From: Stentor coeruleus
Taxonomy: Eukaryota > Ciliophora > Heterotrichea > Heterotrichida > Stentoridae
DNA: 64,000 bases
Direction: 5' to 3'
NCBI GenBank assembly: GCA_001970955.1
Contig: MPUH01000270.1
Coordinates: 1-64,000, forward strand
The notes under the pieces are model-generated. The model was not told the DNA's origin. It was given only the letters and a program-made list of their open reading frames with translations, and made no database searches. Below are positions 8,877 to 19,903 of this stretch, piece after piece. A program made the position numbers and the translations under genes. Positions within the stretch are counted from its first letter, which is position 1; the number at the start of each line of letters is the position of its first letter.

Positions 8877-11800
8877 TTAACTATATCTTTTCGGTAGATT
8901 TGCTAACTCACACTTAAGTTTCAATATCTCCTCGTCTCTCACCGTTAGCAACTCTTGATATTCATATTCTCTCCTAAATAATCTTTACAGTTTCAAATAT
9001 TTCTTATTTTCATCATATTCCTTAAGTATTTTCTCTATCAAATTGCATTTTTCCGTAAGTTCCTCTTCCAGTTCTTCCCTAAGTTTTTTTTCTTCATAAA
9101 GCGCAGATATAAGCCCAGAATCTCCTTGTTTATTCATCATATCTTGAACCTTCTTCTCCATATAAACTTCTTTTGTTTTATATCCTTGTATAACTTCTTC
9201 TAATTTTTTATTCTCTTGTTGTAAATAATTATTAGAATCTGTACGTGACCTTAAATACTCAATCTCATCTTGTAAATGTTGTATTTCATCCAAATACTCT
9301 GAATAATTATTCGAAGATTTCGCTTTCTGTTGTTGCAAGTCTAAATAATTAAAAATCTGTGTCATGATCAATGATGGGTTTTCCATATCAACAGGTTTAG
9401 CTATGATTTTAGCACTGATTTCAAGCATAGTTTTTTTCCATAAATCCTTTTCCTTTTCAAGTTTCCCAATAAGAAGTCGATTTTCTTGTTTTTCGCTATT
9501 GATTTTATTTAGCTCTTGTTCAAGTTCGTAATTTTTCTGTTTAAAATACTCCCTTTCACTAAGAATATATTCTAAATCTGAGTCTTTATTAGCTTTTATA
9601 TTTTCTGATTGACGAGATTTGGATGTTTGAATATACTCAGCTGAACTTTCTTTAGCTAATTTTATATGTTTTTCTAATTCAATGGTCACTTGAAGTAGTT
9701 GGTCACGCAATCGTACTGCATCTTTTTCTGAGTCTTTCCATTTCTCAAGTGCCCAGTCGTTTATCCCTTGAACGTTTTCTAGTTCTTTAAATATCCTTTC
9801 GTCTGCTAATGCTCTTTGGTGCCTTTGAAGAAGTTCTTGTTTTAAAGATATGTTTTCAGTAAGAAGACGTAAAGTATGAGCTTTGTATGTACTGTCTGGT
9901 TGAGAATCCATTTTACTTAGTAAAGATTGAGATCTTTGGAGGATTTCTTTTAAATCTTCTTCTTGTTGAGATCTACGAAAATCTATGGATTTTTTGTATT
10001 CTGATATAACATGTTCAAGAACTTGCACTGCTTCTCTTGTTGGATCACTAACCGTATTAAATTTTTTCATTATGACTTTACACCCTGTACACCAGTCTTT
10101 ATAAATTTTTCTCACATTTAATATCATTTCATCTTGACAAGCTTCTAAGCTTTCATATTTCATTTCGATTTCCTGAACCCTTTCTTTTATATTTGTAAAC
10201 TCACTAGGCATTTCTTTTGGTTGGTTTAATGATATGATTTTTTCTTTAAGGGTATTCGACTCTGATTTTAATGCAGAAATTTCGTTTTCAAGCTGTTTTT
10301 TGCTTTTGGCTAATGAGGACTTTTCTTCATTACTTTTGTCGAGTTCATTTTTAATAATCTGAAATTCTTTATTCAAACTAGAAAGTCTAGACTGAACTGC
10401 TTGAAGCTCTTCTGTTACTGTTGGGCTTTCTGATTTTTTCGCATTATTATTTGAAATTGTTAGATTCTTTTGCATATCAAGAAGCTCAGTAGATAAACTT
10501 CTTATTTCCATTTTCAGCTGCTGGATTGAACTTTGGGAGTTTTTCAAGTCTTCTCTTATAGTTTTATTTTCAGTTTCAAGATATTGTTTTTCTCTTGTTA
10601 ATATTTCATAGCCTAAGACTTGTTTTTGCATATCACTTAAGTTCTTTTTTAAGGCTTGCAGTTTTTCGTTATCATTTTCACTTGATTTTAATCGAACATC
10701 TAGTTCAAAAACTTCGTTTTTGAGTTTAAAGTTANCTCTTATAGTTTTATTTTCAGTTTCAAGATATTGTTTTTCTCTTGTTAATATTTCATAGCCTAAA
10801 ACTTGTTTTTGCATATCATTTAAGTTCTTTTTTAAGGCTTGCAGTTTTTCGTTATCATTTTCACTTGATTTTAATCGAACATCTAGTTCAAAAACTTCGT
10901 TTTTGAGTTTAAAGTTGTCTTTTTCTAAGGATGATATTTTGTCTTCACGGGTTTGGAGCTCTTTGAGGAAGTTTTCTTTGCTTTCTTCTGAGAAGTAAAG
11001 ACTTGATTTCTTTTCGACTATTAATTTGGTTTTGTCAAGCTCGTGCTCTTGGATTTGCTTATTTAATCTTGTGATTTCATTGTAGAGTCGAGTTTTTATG
11101 ACTTCATATTCTTCTATTTGATCCTTGTAGAGTTTTTCTTTAGAGTTTGCGTTGTCTTCAATTTCTGCATTTTTTTGGATTTCTTGTTCTAGTTTGAAAA
11201 TTTTTCGGTTGCTGTCCTCGAAAGCTGTTTTGGTGTCGGAGTATCTTTTTGAAACATTCTCCTGTTCTACTTTCTGTTTTTCTATAATCTCTTTCAACTT
11301 TTCACAATTTTCCTTTTCTTTACTAAACAACTCCGTAATTTTTTTCTTTGATTCATGTTCTTTCTTCAAAGTTTGCGTCATATCTCTCAACTCTTTTTCA
11401 TACTTCTTATTCAAACTCATAAGCCTCATCTCTTTTTCTTGATAAATCTCCGAGCTTTTAGCAATAGTATTTTTAAGTTCAGCAATTTCATCCATATAAA
11501 TTTTCTCAACCCTCAAAACATGATCTCTTCTATATTTTTTCCATTCATTCTTATTATTTTTCCCATCTTTTTCAATTTTCTTTTCTTCTTCAATAAGATT
11601 TTTAAGTGCAGTTATTTCAATACGAAGACTTTCAGTATCGAGTTGTTCTTGTAAATATTTTTTTTCTAAATCATCAATTTTTCTTTGAAGGTCTTGTATA
11701 AGTTCACTTTCTATGCTTTCAACTTCTATAGAAAGTCTCCATTTAAATGATTCTTCGATTTGATTTATAAGAGTTTCTTTATCAATTTCATTATCTAAAA

Positions 11801-13145
11801 ACTCTTGTAATAAATCAGAATAGTCTTTACCTTTAGAATGTAAAAGTGTTAATTGTGAATTCAGCATCTGATGACTAGACAATAGTTCTAAATACTGTTT
11901 TTTCAATGAATTCAATTCAACAGGCATTGTAGACTGACTTTCTTGATTCTGATATATATTCACTAACTGATTAGACTTAAAAGCAAGTTTCTCTCTCAAC
12001 TGCAAAATCTCCGAATCCCTACTCGCAACAACTTTTTCAAGATCTTTATACTGAACCTGTAGTCTTTCATAATCTTTCAATAAATCCTTTATATCATTTT
12101 CCCTTTCCTGTAATGCTTCTTCAAAATTCTCATAAGATGTATTCCTTCTTCCTTCCAGTTCTGAATAATGCAAATCCTTACTCTGCCCAGTTCCCATAAA
12201 AATATCATCCGGGGATTTCTCAGAAACACTATTAGCACCTTCTCCTTGTAAAAACTTCTCACGATAATCCAAAACTTTTCTAAGCATTTCAAAATTTTCT
12301 TTATCAGTCAACCCTTCAATATAACAATATTTTAATTGTTTCCATTTATTAGCCCCAGTTTCAATATCTTTTTCTATAGTTTGAGCTAATAAACTAGGTT
12401 TATTTCTTTTATTCACAGTATCATTTTTAACCCCAACTGAGTTTTTTAATTTCATAAGTTCATCTTCTTTTGATTTAAAAAGTTTTTGCATTTCATCAGA
12501 ATTCTGCTCCATCTGAGCTATTCTCATTGCTAGTTTTTCATCTTCAGCTAATGCGGAATGTAAACTTTCTAACAACTGGTCGCATTGTTTTTTAAGTTGT
12601 TCTTCTCTTTTAACTGAATCTCCTAAAGCTTGGGTAAGTTGTGAGTTCATTCTGATTTTCTCTTTATTAGCTTGAATTTCATTTTCAAGATCTTTGATTC
12701 TTGAATCCCGCTGCCCATGACCGTCTTGATCTTTGAAAAAATCTACATTTTCCATTAGCCTTGCTCTGTAGGTTTCAAGTTTTCCAGTGAGTAAAGGGAT
12801 TTGTTTGTTTAAAAACTCGTTTTCTTGAAGGATTTTTTCCATTTTCCGGTTCTATTTGGATTTTACCTCTTCTTGCATTATAGATTTGAGTTCATCGTAT
12901 TTGCTCTGTTGTTCAAGATGTAAAGGATGATGAAGGAATTCGCTTAGTTTATAGGTTATTTGCTTACATGTTGTTATAAATATTGAAAGAGCTTCAGGTA
13001 TTGATTTAAACTCGGTAATTTGCCCAATTGGTACAGTTTCATGAACTTCTTTGTATATAGATTTATATTCGGTTAGAGCTAGTGCAAGCTCTGGAGGTGA
13101 GTTTGGTTTAGATTTCTGCATAGGACTCATCCGCTTAGTTGCCAT
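8877..13145 (-). CDS. Giant coiled-coil protein, 3 exons, with an assembly duplication
   Basis: Three frames join through 15-nt introns at 12852-12866 and 8974-8988. As assembled the protein is 1412 aa. A single N at 10735 lies between two copies of a 182-bp segment, which adds 61 residues in frame, so the real length is near 1351. Almost the whole protein is heptad-rich coiled coil. A less helical island near the last third has W-C-T-G-C and a run W-A-L-E-K-W. The pattern resembles centrosomal or basal-body scaffold proteins, but no family was identified. The N-terminal 97 residues (basic, Pro-containing, then helical) were recovered only by splicing. Confidence 0.75.
8974..8988 (-). other. 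15-nt intron
   Basis: Coding-strand sequence GTAAAGATTATTTAG. Splicing continues the coiled coil by 31 residues to the TAA at 8877. A at intron position 10. Confidence 0.8.
10553..10917. repeat. 182-bp direct copies flanking a single N inside a gene
   Basis: 10553-10734 and 10736-10917 are copies with a few base differences (one changes Asn to Ser in the protein). The copy plus N is 183 nt, so the frame is kept and 61 codons are duplicated. The differences suggest two alleles or two near-identical loci rather than a copying error. Confidence 0.85.
12852..12866 (-). other. 15-nt intron
   Basis: Coding-strand sequence GTAAAATCCAAATAG. It links the 97-codon 5' exon to the long coiled-coil frame. 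A at intron position 10. Confidence 0.85.
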
Positions 13146-13672
13146 ATAATATTTATTAATATACTGTAGGGAATATAAAGATTTTTGAGGTGATAGAGAG
13201 GAGTCAGAAGATTGTTGAAGTTTTTTAGGATTGAGTAGATTTTTGAAGTTTTTGAGTGGAGATGATGTATTAGAGGGGATTATGATTGGGCTTAGAAGAT
13301 TTGTTGAGCTTTTTTTTGGATTAGGAGGGTGTTATTAGATTGGGTTTAGTGAAATTTGTGGAATTTTTTTTTTTTAGGGATTTTGGCGGTTGATAATGAG
13401 TGGTTGATTATATTAAGGATGTGTTGTGATAGTTTAGAGATAGATAGTTAGTTTATAAGAAATAAGTATAATTCTTGGAATCTGGTTTTGAAATTATGGG
13501 TTTGATATTTAAATTTTTAAATTACAATAGGAAACCGTGAATAATATTACCACACTTTAGAAATCATCTATTTCCTTTCTATTTATCATACAATATAATA
13601 ATACTATAGATTTAGCAAGTATTTTATTAAAACTTAATACAAGTATTGTCAGCTATAAAGGATTAAATATTT
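13146..13672. other. Intergenic
   Basis: No gene seen. G/T-rich on the plus strand to about 13505, then abruptly A/C-richer. A run of ten T lies at about 13366-13375. Confidence 0.6.
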
Positions 13673-15772
13673 TTATCTATTGCTATATCCAATCCTGTCT
13701 AAAATAGGGCTAAGATATTTTCTGTATTCCATATGCCCATCAATAAAATCTGAAACATCATAGTTTTCTATATCTGAAACCATGATTTTTTCATTTCCAA
13801 CAGCTTTTTTAAATGTAGCCATATAATATAATATGCTTAGAGTCCAATCGTTTTTACTATAAATATTTACCAGTCTTCCTGCTACAGCTTTTCTAGCTAC
13901 CTCCCAACGTTTGGGATCATTTTCAGCTGCTCCACCCATTAATATTACATCAGAAACCTTTGTATTTCCTTTTGCAAGTTCTTCTAAACAAGAAAAAATA
14001 ACTTTGCATCCTAAAGAAAAGCCTATTAAAGCAATTGGTTTCTTTGAATAATATTCTTCACTACTCAAAACCTCAGCCAATATTTTCCCAGTCCTTTGAG
14101 CTTTTTCACTAGAAACATTAAACGGGTTTTTCATAATCAAACCAGCTGCAAGCATATTATTCAAACTTAAACATGAAGCAATCCCTATCAAAATAGAAGC
14201 TTTTTCAATACTTGATCTGACAAGTTTAATAACAGAGCTTGAGTCCCATTTTAAAGCTAGAACTTCCCCTTGGTAATTACGAAAGTTTAAATCCTTCCAT
14301 CCTATTTTCTCATTATCTTCCTGTGATAGCCAACCTGAAACTACTAAAGTTAGCGATAATGATCGTTTTTCGTTAATCCTTTGAAACTCAAATCTTTGTA
14401 TTTCATTTGTAAAATAGTAATTAAATGCAGACTTCAATTCTATAAAAGTTTTCCTAATAAGACTTTTTTCTTGATTTGGATCTTCTAGTCTATCTCCCTG
14501 ATACATCAAAGTGTTTTCAATATGGGCAATTTTTTCCATCAGAATCTGTTCGGCTATAAGAACGAAATTCCACTGTAAATTCTTATAAAATGGGTTTTCA
14601 ATATTCCCTTTGAAAAACAGAGAAAATATGATATTTTTAAGCCAGGCTCGACTAAATGATAAATATTCTAAAGCATAAGTCCCAGTTTCTGCAGTTACAT
14701 ACAACCCAGAAAATACCATAATCAGACTTACTATACAAAAATGCCGACATTGCATATTTGAAACCCTAAGAAAACTATCAATTCCTTGATTAATATGTTC
14801 TTTACTCCGAAGTTCAATATTATCAAAAGTAAGTTCAAAATTAACCAAAAGTCCATAAAAAAGCTCAATCAACGGCCTTGGGCTTATAAATTTTTCAGGA
14901 ACAGTAGCCAATATTATTATAAAAAGGGCATTTTTACATTCTTCAGAACAATAAATTCCATCAAAAACCCTAATTTCGTTTCTGATAATCTTGTCTATAA
15001 CTTCTTCAACAAAAACAACAAACTCTTGTTCTTGGATCCTAAAACTTTTCCTATATTCATCTATCCATAATTCCATAATTTTATCCTCTAAGTTTTTAAA
15101 TTCATATTTTTTTAAGAGTATTGGGAAGTAAGTAATTTTTTCATTTAGTAATTCAGTGATTTTGTATTGGATTAAAGAAATAGTTTTTTTTATTGATTGC
15201 AATTGCTCATCATATCCTTGAGATAAGTAAGTTAAGATATCATAAATTAAAATTTCTTGATCGATAATAAAAGCTTTAGTATATATACTGTTGAAGTCTA
15301 TTAAGATGTCATTTTGACTTTCTGCAAAAATGCTTTTAAGGTTTTCTATAAGTTTATTAGTGAACTTGGAAGAATCTGATAAAGCATCTTCGGGGTGGTA
15401 GATGTAAAGATCCCAAGAAAAAAAGTCATGAGCATTTTGCAGGTAGGTATCGATAAAAATTGAAAGGCTTTGGATATCGTTGAATTCATTGTAAGACTGT
15501 TTAAATGCTTCTGTATACTCTGTGACTTTTTTATTGTATTCTTCTTCAACAGCTCTTAGGTTTGCTTGAATCATAGGTGTATATGTAGAATTTCTAATTT
15601 TCTCAATTTCTTCTGCAGGAATATTCTCATAATTCCACGTTTTTAAAGCTTTAGTGAAGCTTGTGACCCACAAATCATCAAGTTCTTCTTTAATTTTTGG
15701 CAGAGGTACATTCTGAGTATCATTACTAATAGTTTCAATAATACCTTTTACCTTGTCTTTAAATATCATCAT
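13673..15772 (-). CDS. DUF726/TMCO4-like alpha/beta hydrolase
   Basis: 699 aa. The C-terminal about 250 residues match the DUF726 family (human TMCO4, yeast Mil1): V-V-S-G-W-L-S, then A-L-K-W-D-S, then the nucleophile elbow G-F-S-L-G (Ser586), then L-M-G-G-A-A and V-N-I-Y-S-K-N-D-W. Ser586, Asp642 and His680 are plausible catalytic residues. In TMCO4 the segment between the first strands and the elbow is hydrophobic; here 525-560 is moderately so. The first 400 residues are helical and unassigned. It is probably a membrane-associated lipase or esterase; the substrate is unknown. Confidence 0.75.
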   Translation of the reverse strand: MMIFKDKVKGIIETISNDTQNVPLPKIKEELDDLWVTSFTKALKTWNYENIPAEEIEKIRNSTYTPMIQANLRAVEEEYNKKVTEYTEAFKQSYNEFNDIQSLSIFIDTYLQNAHDFFSWDLYIYHPEDALSDSSKFTNKLIENLKSIFAESQNDILIDFNSIYTKAFIIDQEILIYDILTYLSQGYDEQLQSIKKTISLIQYKITELLNEKITYFPILLKKYEFKNLEDKIMELWIDEYRKSFRIQEQEFVVFVEEVIDKIIRNEIRVFDGIYCSEECKNALFIIILATVPEKFISPRPLIELFYGLLVNFELTFDNIELRSKEHINQGIDSFLRVSNMQCRHFCIVSLIMVFSGLYVTAETGTYALEYLSFSRAWLKNIIFSLFFKGNIENPFYKNLQWNFVLIAEQILMEKIAHIENTLMYQGDRLEDPNQEKSLIRKTFIELKSAFNYYFTNEIQRFEFQRINEKRSLSLTLVVSGWLSQEDNEKIGWKDLNFRNYQGEVLALKWDSSSVIKLVRSSIEKASILIGIASCLSLNNMLAAGLIMKNPFNVSSEKAQRTGKILAEVLSSEEYYSKKPIALIGFSLGCKVIFSCLEELAKGNTKVSDVILMGGAAENDPKRWEVARKAVAGRLVNIYSKNDWTLSILYYMATFKKAVGNEKIMVSDIENYDVSDFIDGHMEYRKYLSPILDRIGYSNR

Positions 15773-16023
15773 TTATTATATACCTATAATTTATTTATAG
15801 CATTCAAAATAAAAAAAAGTAATTATAAACTAATCCTATTTTTACAGCTTTGTAATTTTTCTTTCAATTCCAATCTTTTAATCATCATAGTTAATCATGA
15901 AGGAAATATCATATAGACTGAGAAGTTTTTAATCTTATAAAGAAGTTGAGTATGATTATAATTCTATTAGTATTATGCTTCAATAGAAAAACAAAAAAAC
16001 TATTTAAATTATATAAACAAATT

Positions 16024-16473
16024 TTACTTGTTTTTCTTACTGACGAATTTTTGTCGATTCTTTTCAATCATAGCTTTAATCGCAGGATCATCTAAGATAC
16101 TTTGAACATCTTTTTCTTTTTTTATTGAAGGTGTTTCTCTTCTACTATGAGTTTCTGAGCTTTCAGCTTTAGTGCTAACTTGGAATTTATTCCTACCATG
16201 ACTCTCAGTGCTGTTTCGAGGTTTTTCGAAACTGCTACCGTTTTCTTTTGAGTTACGGATTTCTTCAAGTAAAGATTCAATTTTTTCTAAATGAGGCATT
16301 AGAGATTGTTTTAAGTCATCTATTGTTTCTGTTGGTTCATTAGGGATAGTTAATTCGCTGATTTGTTTTTCGAGCATTTTTTGCTGATGTTTCATTGCTG
16401 TTATCGAAAGAGTTATTTCTTGGGTTTGTTGGATAAAGTCTGCTTTGGTTTTTTTTGAACAGTCACAGCCCAT
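16024..16473 (-). CDS. Small coiled-coil protein, predicted N-myristoylated and palmitoylated
   Basis: 149 aa, starting M-G-C-D-C-S-K-K. Gly2 with Ser6 and Lys7/8 is a textbook N-myristoylation signal, and Cys3 and Cys5 are likely palmitoylation sites, so stable membrane attachment is expected. Residues about 14-75 form a coiled coil; the rest is Ser/Lys-rich. No domain recognised. It lies 86 bp downstream of the preceding gene on the same strand. The same N-terminal logic recurs in two other genes of the window. Confidence 0.75.
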   Translation of the reverse strand: MGCDCSKKTKADFIQQTQEITLSITAMKHQQKMLEKQISELTIPNEPTETIDDLKQSLMPHLEKIESLLEEIRNSKENGSSFEKPRNSTESHGRNKFQVSTKAESSETHSRRETPSIKKEKDVQSILDDPAIKAMIEKNRQKFVSKKNK

Positions 16474-16559
16474 ATTGTATTTTATTTAAAATTACTACAA
16501 AATCGCCATAATCAGTTTCATATAACAATGACATAGCCCAAAATCTAAAATTTAATCTA

Positions 16560-17537
16560 TTACGCGAATGAAAATGAACTAGCAAACATATTACGTGACG
16601 AAGCTGGACGTCCTTTCTTAGACAATATAAGATCTCTTTCATCCACAGTTCCTCTAAGGAGTTTATCTTCAGCTCTATCATTCCTCATTTTACCTCTACT
16701 ATAAGGGTTTAGCTATATAATCCTTACATCAGTCTCTTTACCTATTGCCGAATAATTTGTTGACTCATTAGCATAAGATGGGATAATTTCAGTCTTTGGA
16801 CCAGCTTTTTCTCTTTGTGGACCTGCTAATTTTGTCTGTTCAATTGAAGTTGCTGTATTTCTTGTGAACTTTATCATAGGATTTGGTTGCTCTGGTTCCT
16901 TTTCTGGGGTTTTCAAAAAGCCAGGCAACTCGTATATTGAAGAGTTATAATCTGGCTTGATTTTTATTTGTCTAACTTCCTCTGGAACTTCCCTATGATA
17001 ACCTGGAAGGGTTGAAATTTGACTTACAAGCTTCTCTTCACTATTAACTGCAGGTTTACGTTGACGCTTTTCAATTGTCACTCCATGGCCTGGGTGTAAT
17101 TCACGATAAGAATTACAAAGTCCTTGACTTACATTAACGTTTTCAAAAGACATTGCATTTGGATGTATACTTTTCCCCCCTACAGCAACTTTTTTATTCA
17201 TTTTGCCTAGGTTGTCATTAGAAAAACCTCGATTTATCATATCTGTGATGTTGGACACTGGAGTATAAGAAAAGTTATTGGAGATTTTACGGAAAGTGTC
17301 TTCGCTAAACGATGGGTCAATTGTCCTTTTAGAGTGTTCAAAGTCTTTCCATCTCATTTCACTTTTACGTTTTTGCTCTGAAGGCTCTTCTCTTAAAGAT
17401 AACCCGTCCCAAAGTCCTGAATTACGATCTTGGATTTTCCTAACTAGATGCCCTTCAAGTACTATATTAGCTGGGGGTAGAGACATTTGAGGAGTTACTT
17501 GAGAGCTAAGGTAAGTGTGGCTGTAGCTTCTTTTCAT
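16560..17537 (-). CDS. Unknown disordered protein, 2 exons, 320 aa
   Basis: A 15-nt intron (16713-16727) joins the long first exon to a short second exon ending S-S-F-S-F-A. Spliced length is 963 nt including TAA. The protein is Pro-, Ser- and Lys-rich with no membrane segment, and motifs such as L-P-G-F-L-K-T-P and L-P-G-Y-H-R-E suggest short linear binding motifs. No family recognised. The unspliced second-exon region carries a competing frame that is not real. Confidence 0.7.
16713..16727 (-). other. 15-nt intron
   Basis: Coding-strand sequence GTAAGGATTATATAG. Removing it extends the 320-aa protein by 47 residues beyond the TAG that ends the unspliced frame. A at intron position 10. Confidence 0.8.
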
Positions 17538-17680
17538 TTTTTTTACACATAAAGTCCACTTTAAATATACTCAAACCATTCCCAAAATCAAAAAAATCAA
17601 ACCCAACCACAAAAACCTAAAATCCACACATTTTTGCTAATCAAAAACCCTTTAATTTCAAATAAAATCACATTATTATT

Positions 17681-19603
17681 TTAACTTGGTTGCAACACAG
17701 ACCATCCATCAAGCCTTGGAACAGGCACATCATCTTCAAGTTTCCCAAACATTTTTTCCAAATTAATCTCTTTATAAACCCTTCTAATTGGATGAAACTG
17801 CGGCGGTTTGACTTTTTTATTATAATAATCTTCCCAATTAACCCCTTTAAAAAATGGATCAGCCTTAACATCCTCTGCATCTTTTTTGGAAGCCCCTAAC
17901 CTCTTACTAGGATCTCTCTGTAAAAGTATTTTCATCAAATTTTTTGCTTCACTACTAACCGAAGATGGCATTTTAAGCTTTCCTCTTTGAATATTATTAA
18001 ATAATTGTTCCCTATTAGATGAATAATAAGGTGGTGAACCTACAATCATCTCATAAAACAATACACCAAATAAATACCAATCTACAGACCTAGAATGTCC
18101 AGTCCTTCTTATCATTTCAGGAGCTAAATATGCTACAGAACCACAAAATGATTGTGTGAGTTTATCATCAGCAATTCCTTCTTTAGAAAGCCCGAAATCA
18201 GTAAGCTTAGCATGACCTTCGCCATCTAAAACTACATTATCAGGTTTTAAATCTCTGAAAATTATCCCATGTTTATGCAGTTCTTGTAATGCTAAGAGGA
18301 CTTCTATTAAATAAAACTTTGCTTTTTCTTCAGAAAATTTTTTCTCTCTTGCTAACTGAGTGCCTAGGTCGCCATTTGGACAAAAATCCATGACCATGAC
18401 TAGTTTTTCAGGGGTTTGAAATGCGTAGTTTAGTTTTACGATAAAAGGATGGGATATTGTCATTAAAATGTTCCTTTCTGTGAATGCGTAACGGACTAGG
18501 TTGTTTCCGAGGACTTTTTCTTTTCTTAGAACTTTTAATGCGAATTTCTCTAGTGTGTCGAATTTTTCGACTAAATAAACTTCTCCAAAACTACCTTTAC
18601 CTAGTTGGAGGAGGCCACGAAAATCGGTTGGGCCAACTTTACTTGGTGGGAAAAGGAATTTACTGAAGTTTATTGATTTTTTTGGTTTTTTCGCTCGTTG
18701 AAGTGTGGGGCGCTCGGAAAAAACTTTGAGGTCGTTTAGGCTTGGTGGGGTGCAGCTTTTTTGGAGTAAGGCGTTGATTTGGTCTTCGCGAGAATTGTGC
18801 AGGAGGGTGTGATGAACAATAGTCCTAGTATACCCTGTAATCAATAATTCCTTATTTGCCCTCTTGCAATGTTCATAAAACACCATAAAAGTTTCATAAT
18901 TCAAAGCAATATCAATAGATGTTCTGCCTCTTATATTTTTTATCTCCAGCATTGGATCTTTTCTTAATAGCCACTCAACAATCTCTTTATACCCTTGAGT
19001 TGAAGCATAATGCAAACAAGTATTTTTATCATTATCAGTAAAATCAATAAACGCCCCTTCATGAACAAGTAATTTAACCACATTCAAATGATTATGTATC
19101 GTCGCTAAATGTAAAGGTGTTCTATTCATAGATGTTCTAGCATTAATATTTGTATCTTCACTATTATATAAAAGTACCTCACAAGCTTCTTTTAATCCAT
19201 ATGCTGCAGCCATATGTAATGCAGTCCAATCATTTAACCCTGGAGCATTAGGTTCTGCAATAAGATTCCCGTTTAATCCAATATCTAATAATTTTTTTAT
19301 CATATCGATATCATTTCTTTCAACAGCTTCCCATAGTGAAGTATTAGCTTTTCTTTTTAAACTTTGATATTCTGGACTATTGTTTATGTTTTCATTTGAT
19401 GAAGGGATTAGAGTTGATTTAGATATTGGAATGATGTTTAGATGATCTTGTTGAGGGAAATCATTTATACTTTGTGAGTCAGATTGGGTGACTGGGCTTG
19501 GGCTTAAAGGAGAGGATTGGTCTAAACTTAAATAAATTGTTGATGGCTCTTGGAGAGAGTCTTCTGATTCTTCTTCGATACTAGGGAGATCATAGTTGAA
19601 CAT
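17681..19603 (-). CDS. AGC-family protein kinase with N-terminal ankyrin repeats
   Basis: 640 aa. Residues 1-85 are Ser/Pro-rich. About five ankyrin repeats cover 90-245 (W-T-A-L-H-M-A-A-A-Y-G, R-T-P-L-H-L-A, N-T-C-L-H-Y-A). The kinase domain covers about 327-585: G-K-G-S-F-G (335-340), catalytic Lys357, F-R-D-L-K-P-D-N (449-456), D-F-G (469-471), activation-loop Thr483 in T-x-S-F-C-G, and A-P-E (494-496). All catalytic residues are present, so it should be active. The AGC C-tail continues to about 640 but lacks a clear F-x-x-F-S/T-Y hydrophobic motif. It is an S6K/PKA/SGK-like Ser/Thr kinase. The ankyrin fusion probably directs substrate or membrane-partner binding. Confidence 0.9.
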   Translation of the reverse strand: MFNYDLPSIEEESEDSLQEPSTIYLSLDQSSPLSPSPVTQSDSQSINDFPQQDHLNIIPISKSTLIPSSNENINNSPEYQSLKRKANTSLWEAVERNDIDMIKKLLDIGLNGNLIAEPNAPGLNDWTALHMAAAYGLKEACEVLLYNSEDTNINARTSMNRTPLHLATIHNHLNVVKLLVHEGAFIDFTDNDKNTCLHYASTQGYKEIVEWLLRKDPMLEIKNIRGRTSIDIALNYETFMVFYEHCKRANKELLITGYTRTIVHHTLLHNSREDQINALLQKSCTPPSLNDLKVFSERPTLQRAKKPKKSINFSKFLFPPSKVGPTDFRGLLQLGKGSFGEVYLVEKFDTLEKFALKVLRKEKVLGNNLVRYAFTERNILMTISHPFIVKLNYAFQTPEKLVMVMDFCPNGDLGTQLAREKKFSEEKAKFYLIEVLLALQELHKHGIIFRDLKPDNVVLDGEGHAKLTDFGLSKEGIADDKLTQSFCGSVAYLAPEMIRRTGHSRSVDWYLFGVLFYEMIVGSPPYYSSNREQLFNNIQRGKLKMPSSVSSEAKNLMKILLQRDPSKRLGASKKDAEDVKADPFFKGVNWEDYYNKKVKPPQFHPIRRVYKEINLEKMFGKLEDDVPVPRLDGWSVLQPS

Positions 19604-19903
19604 TTATATGCATTTTGGAAAAAAGGAGAAATAATGATGAGGCAAAATACTGGGAAAGGAGGATAAGAAGTGGATTTGGGATGTGAATTTATGTGATAGG
19701 AAAATTTTGTGATGAAAAGATGGGTTTGGATTGACAATTACAATTGAAGTTAGGGTTTGAGTTAATTGGATGATGCATTTTACTATATTCCCTTATTCCA
19801 AAATATTTCATATTCTTAACACTTTGCAAAAACTATTAACTTCTAAATCCTATATCAATTATAACCACATCATCAAAAATCAAAGCAAAACTATTTACCT
19901 ATT

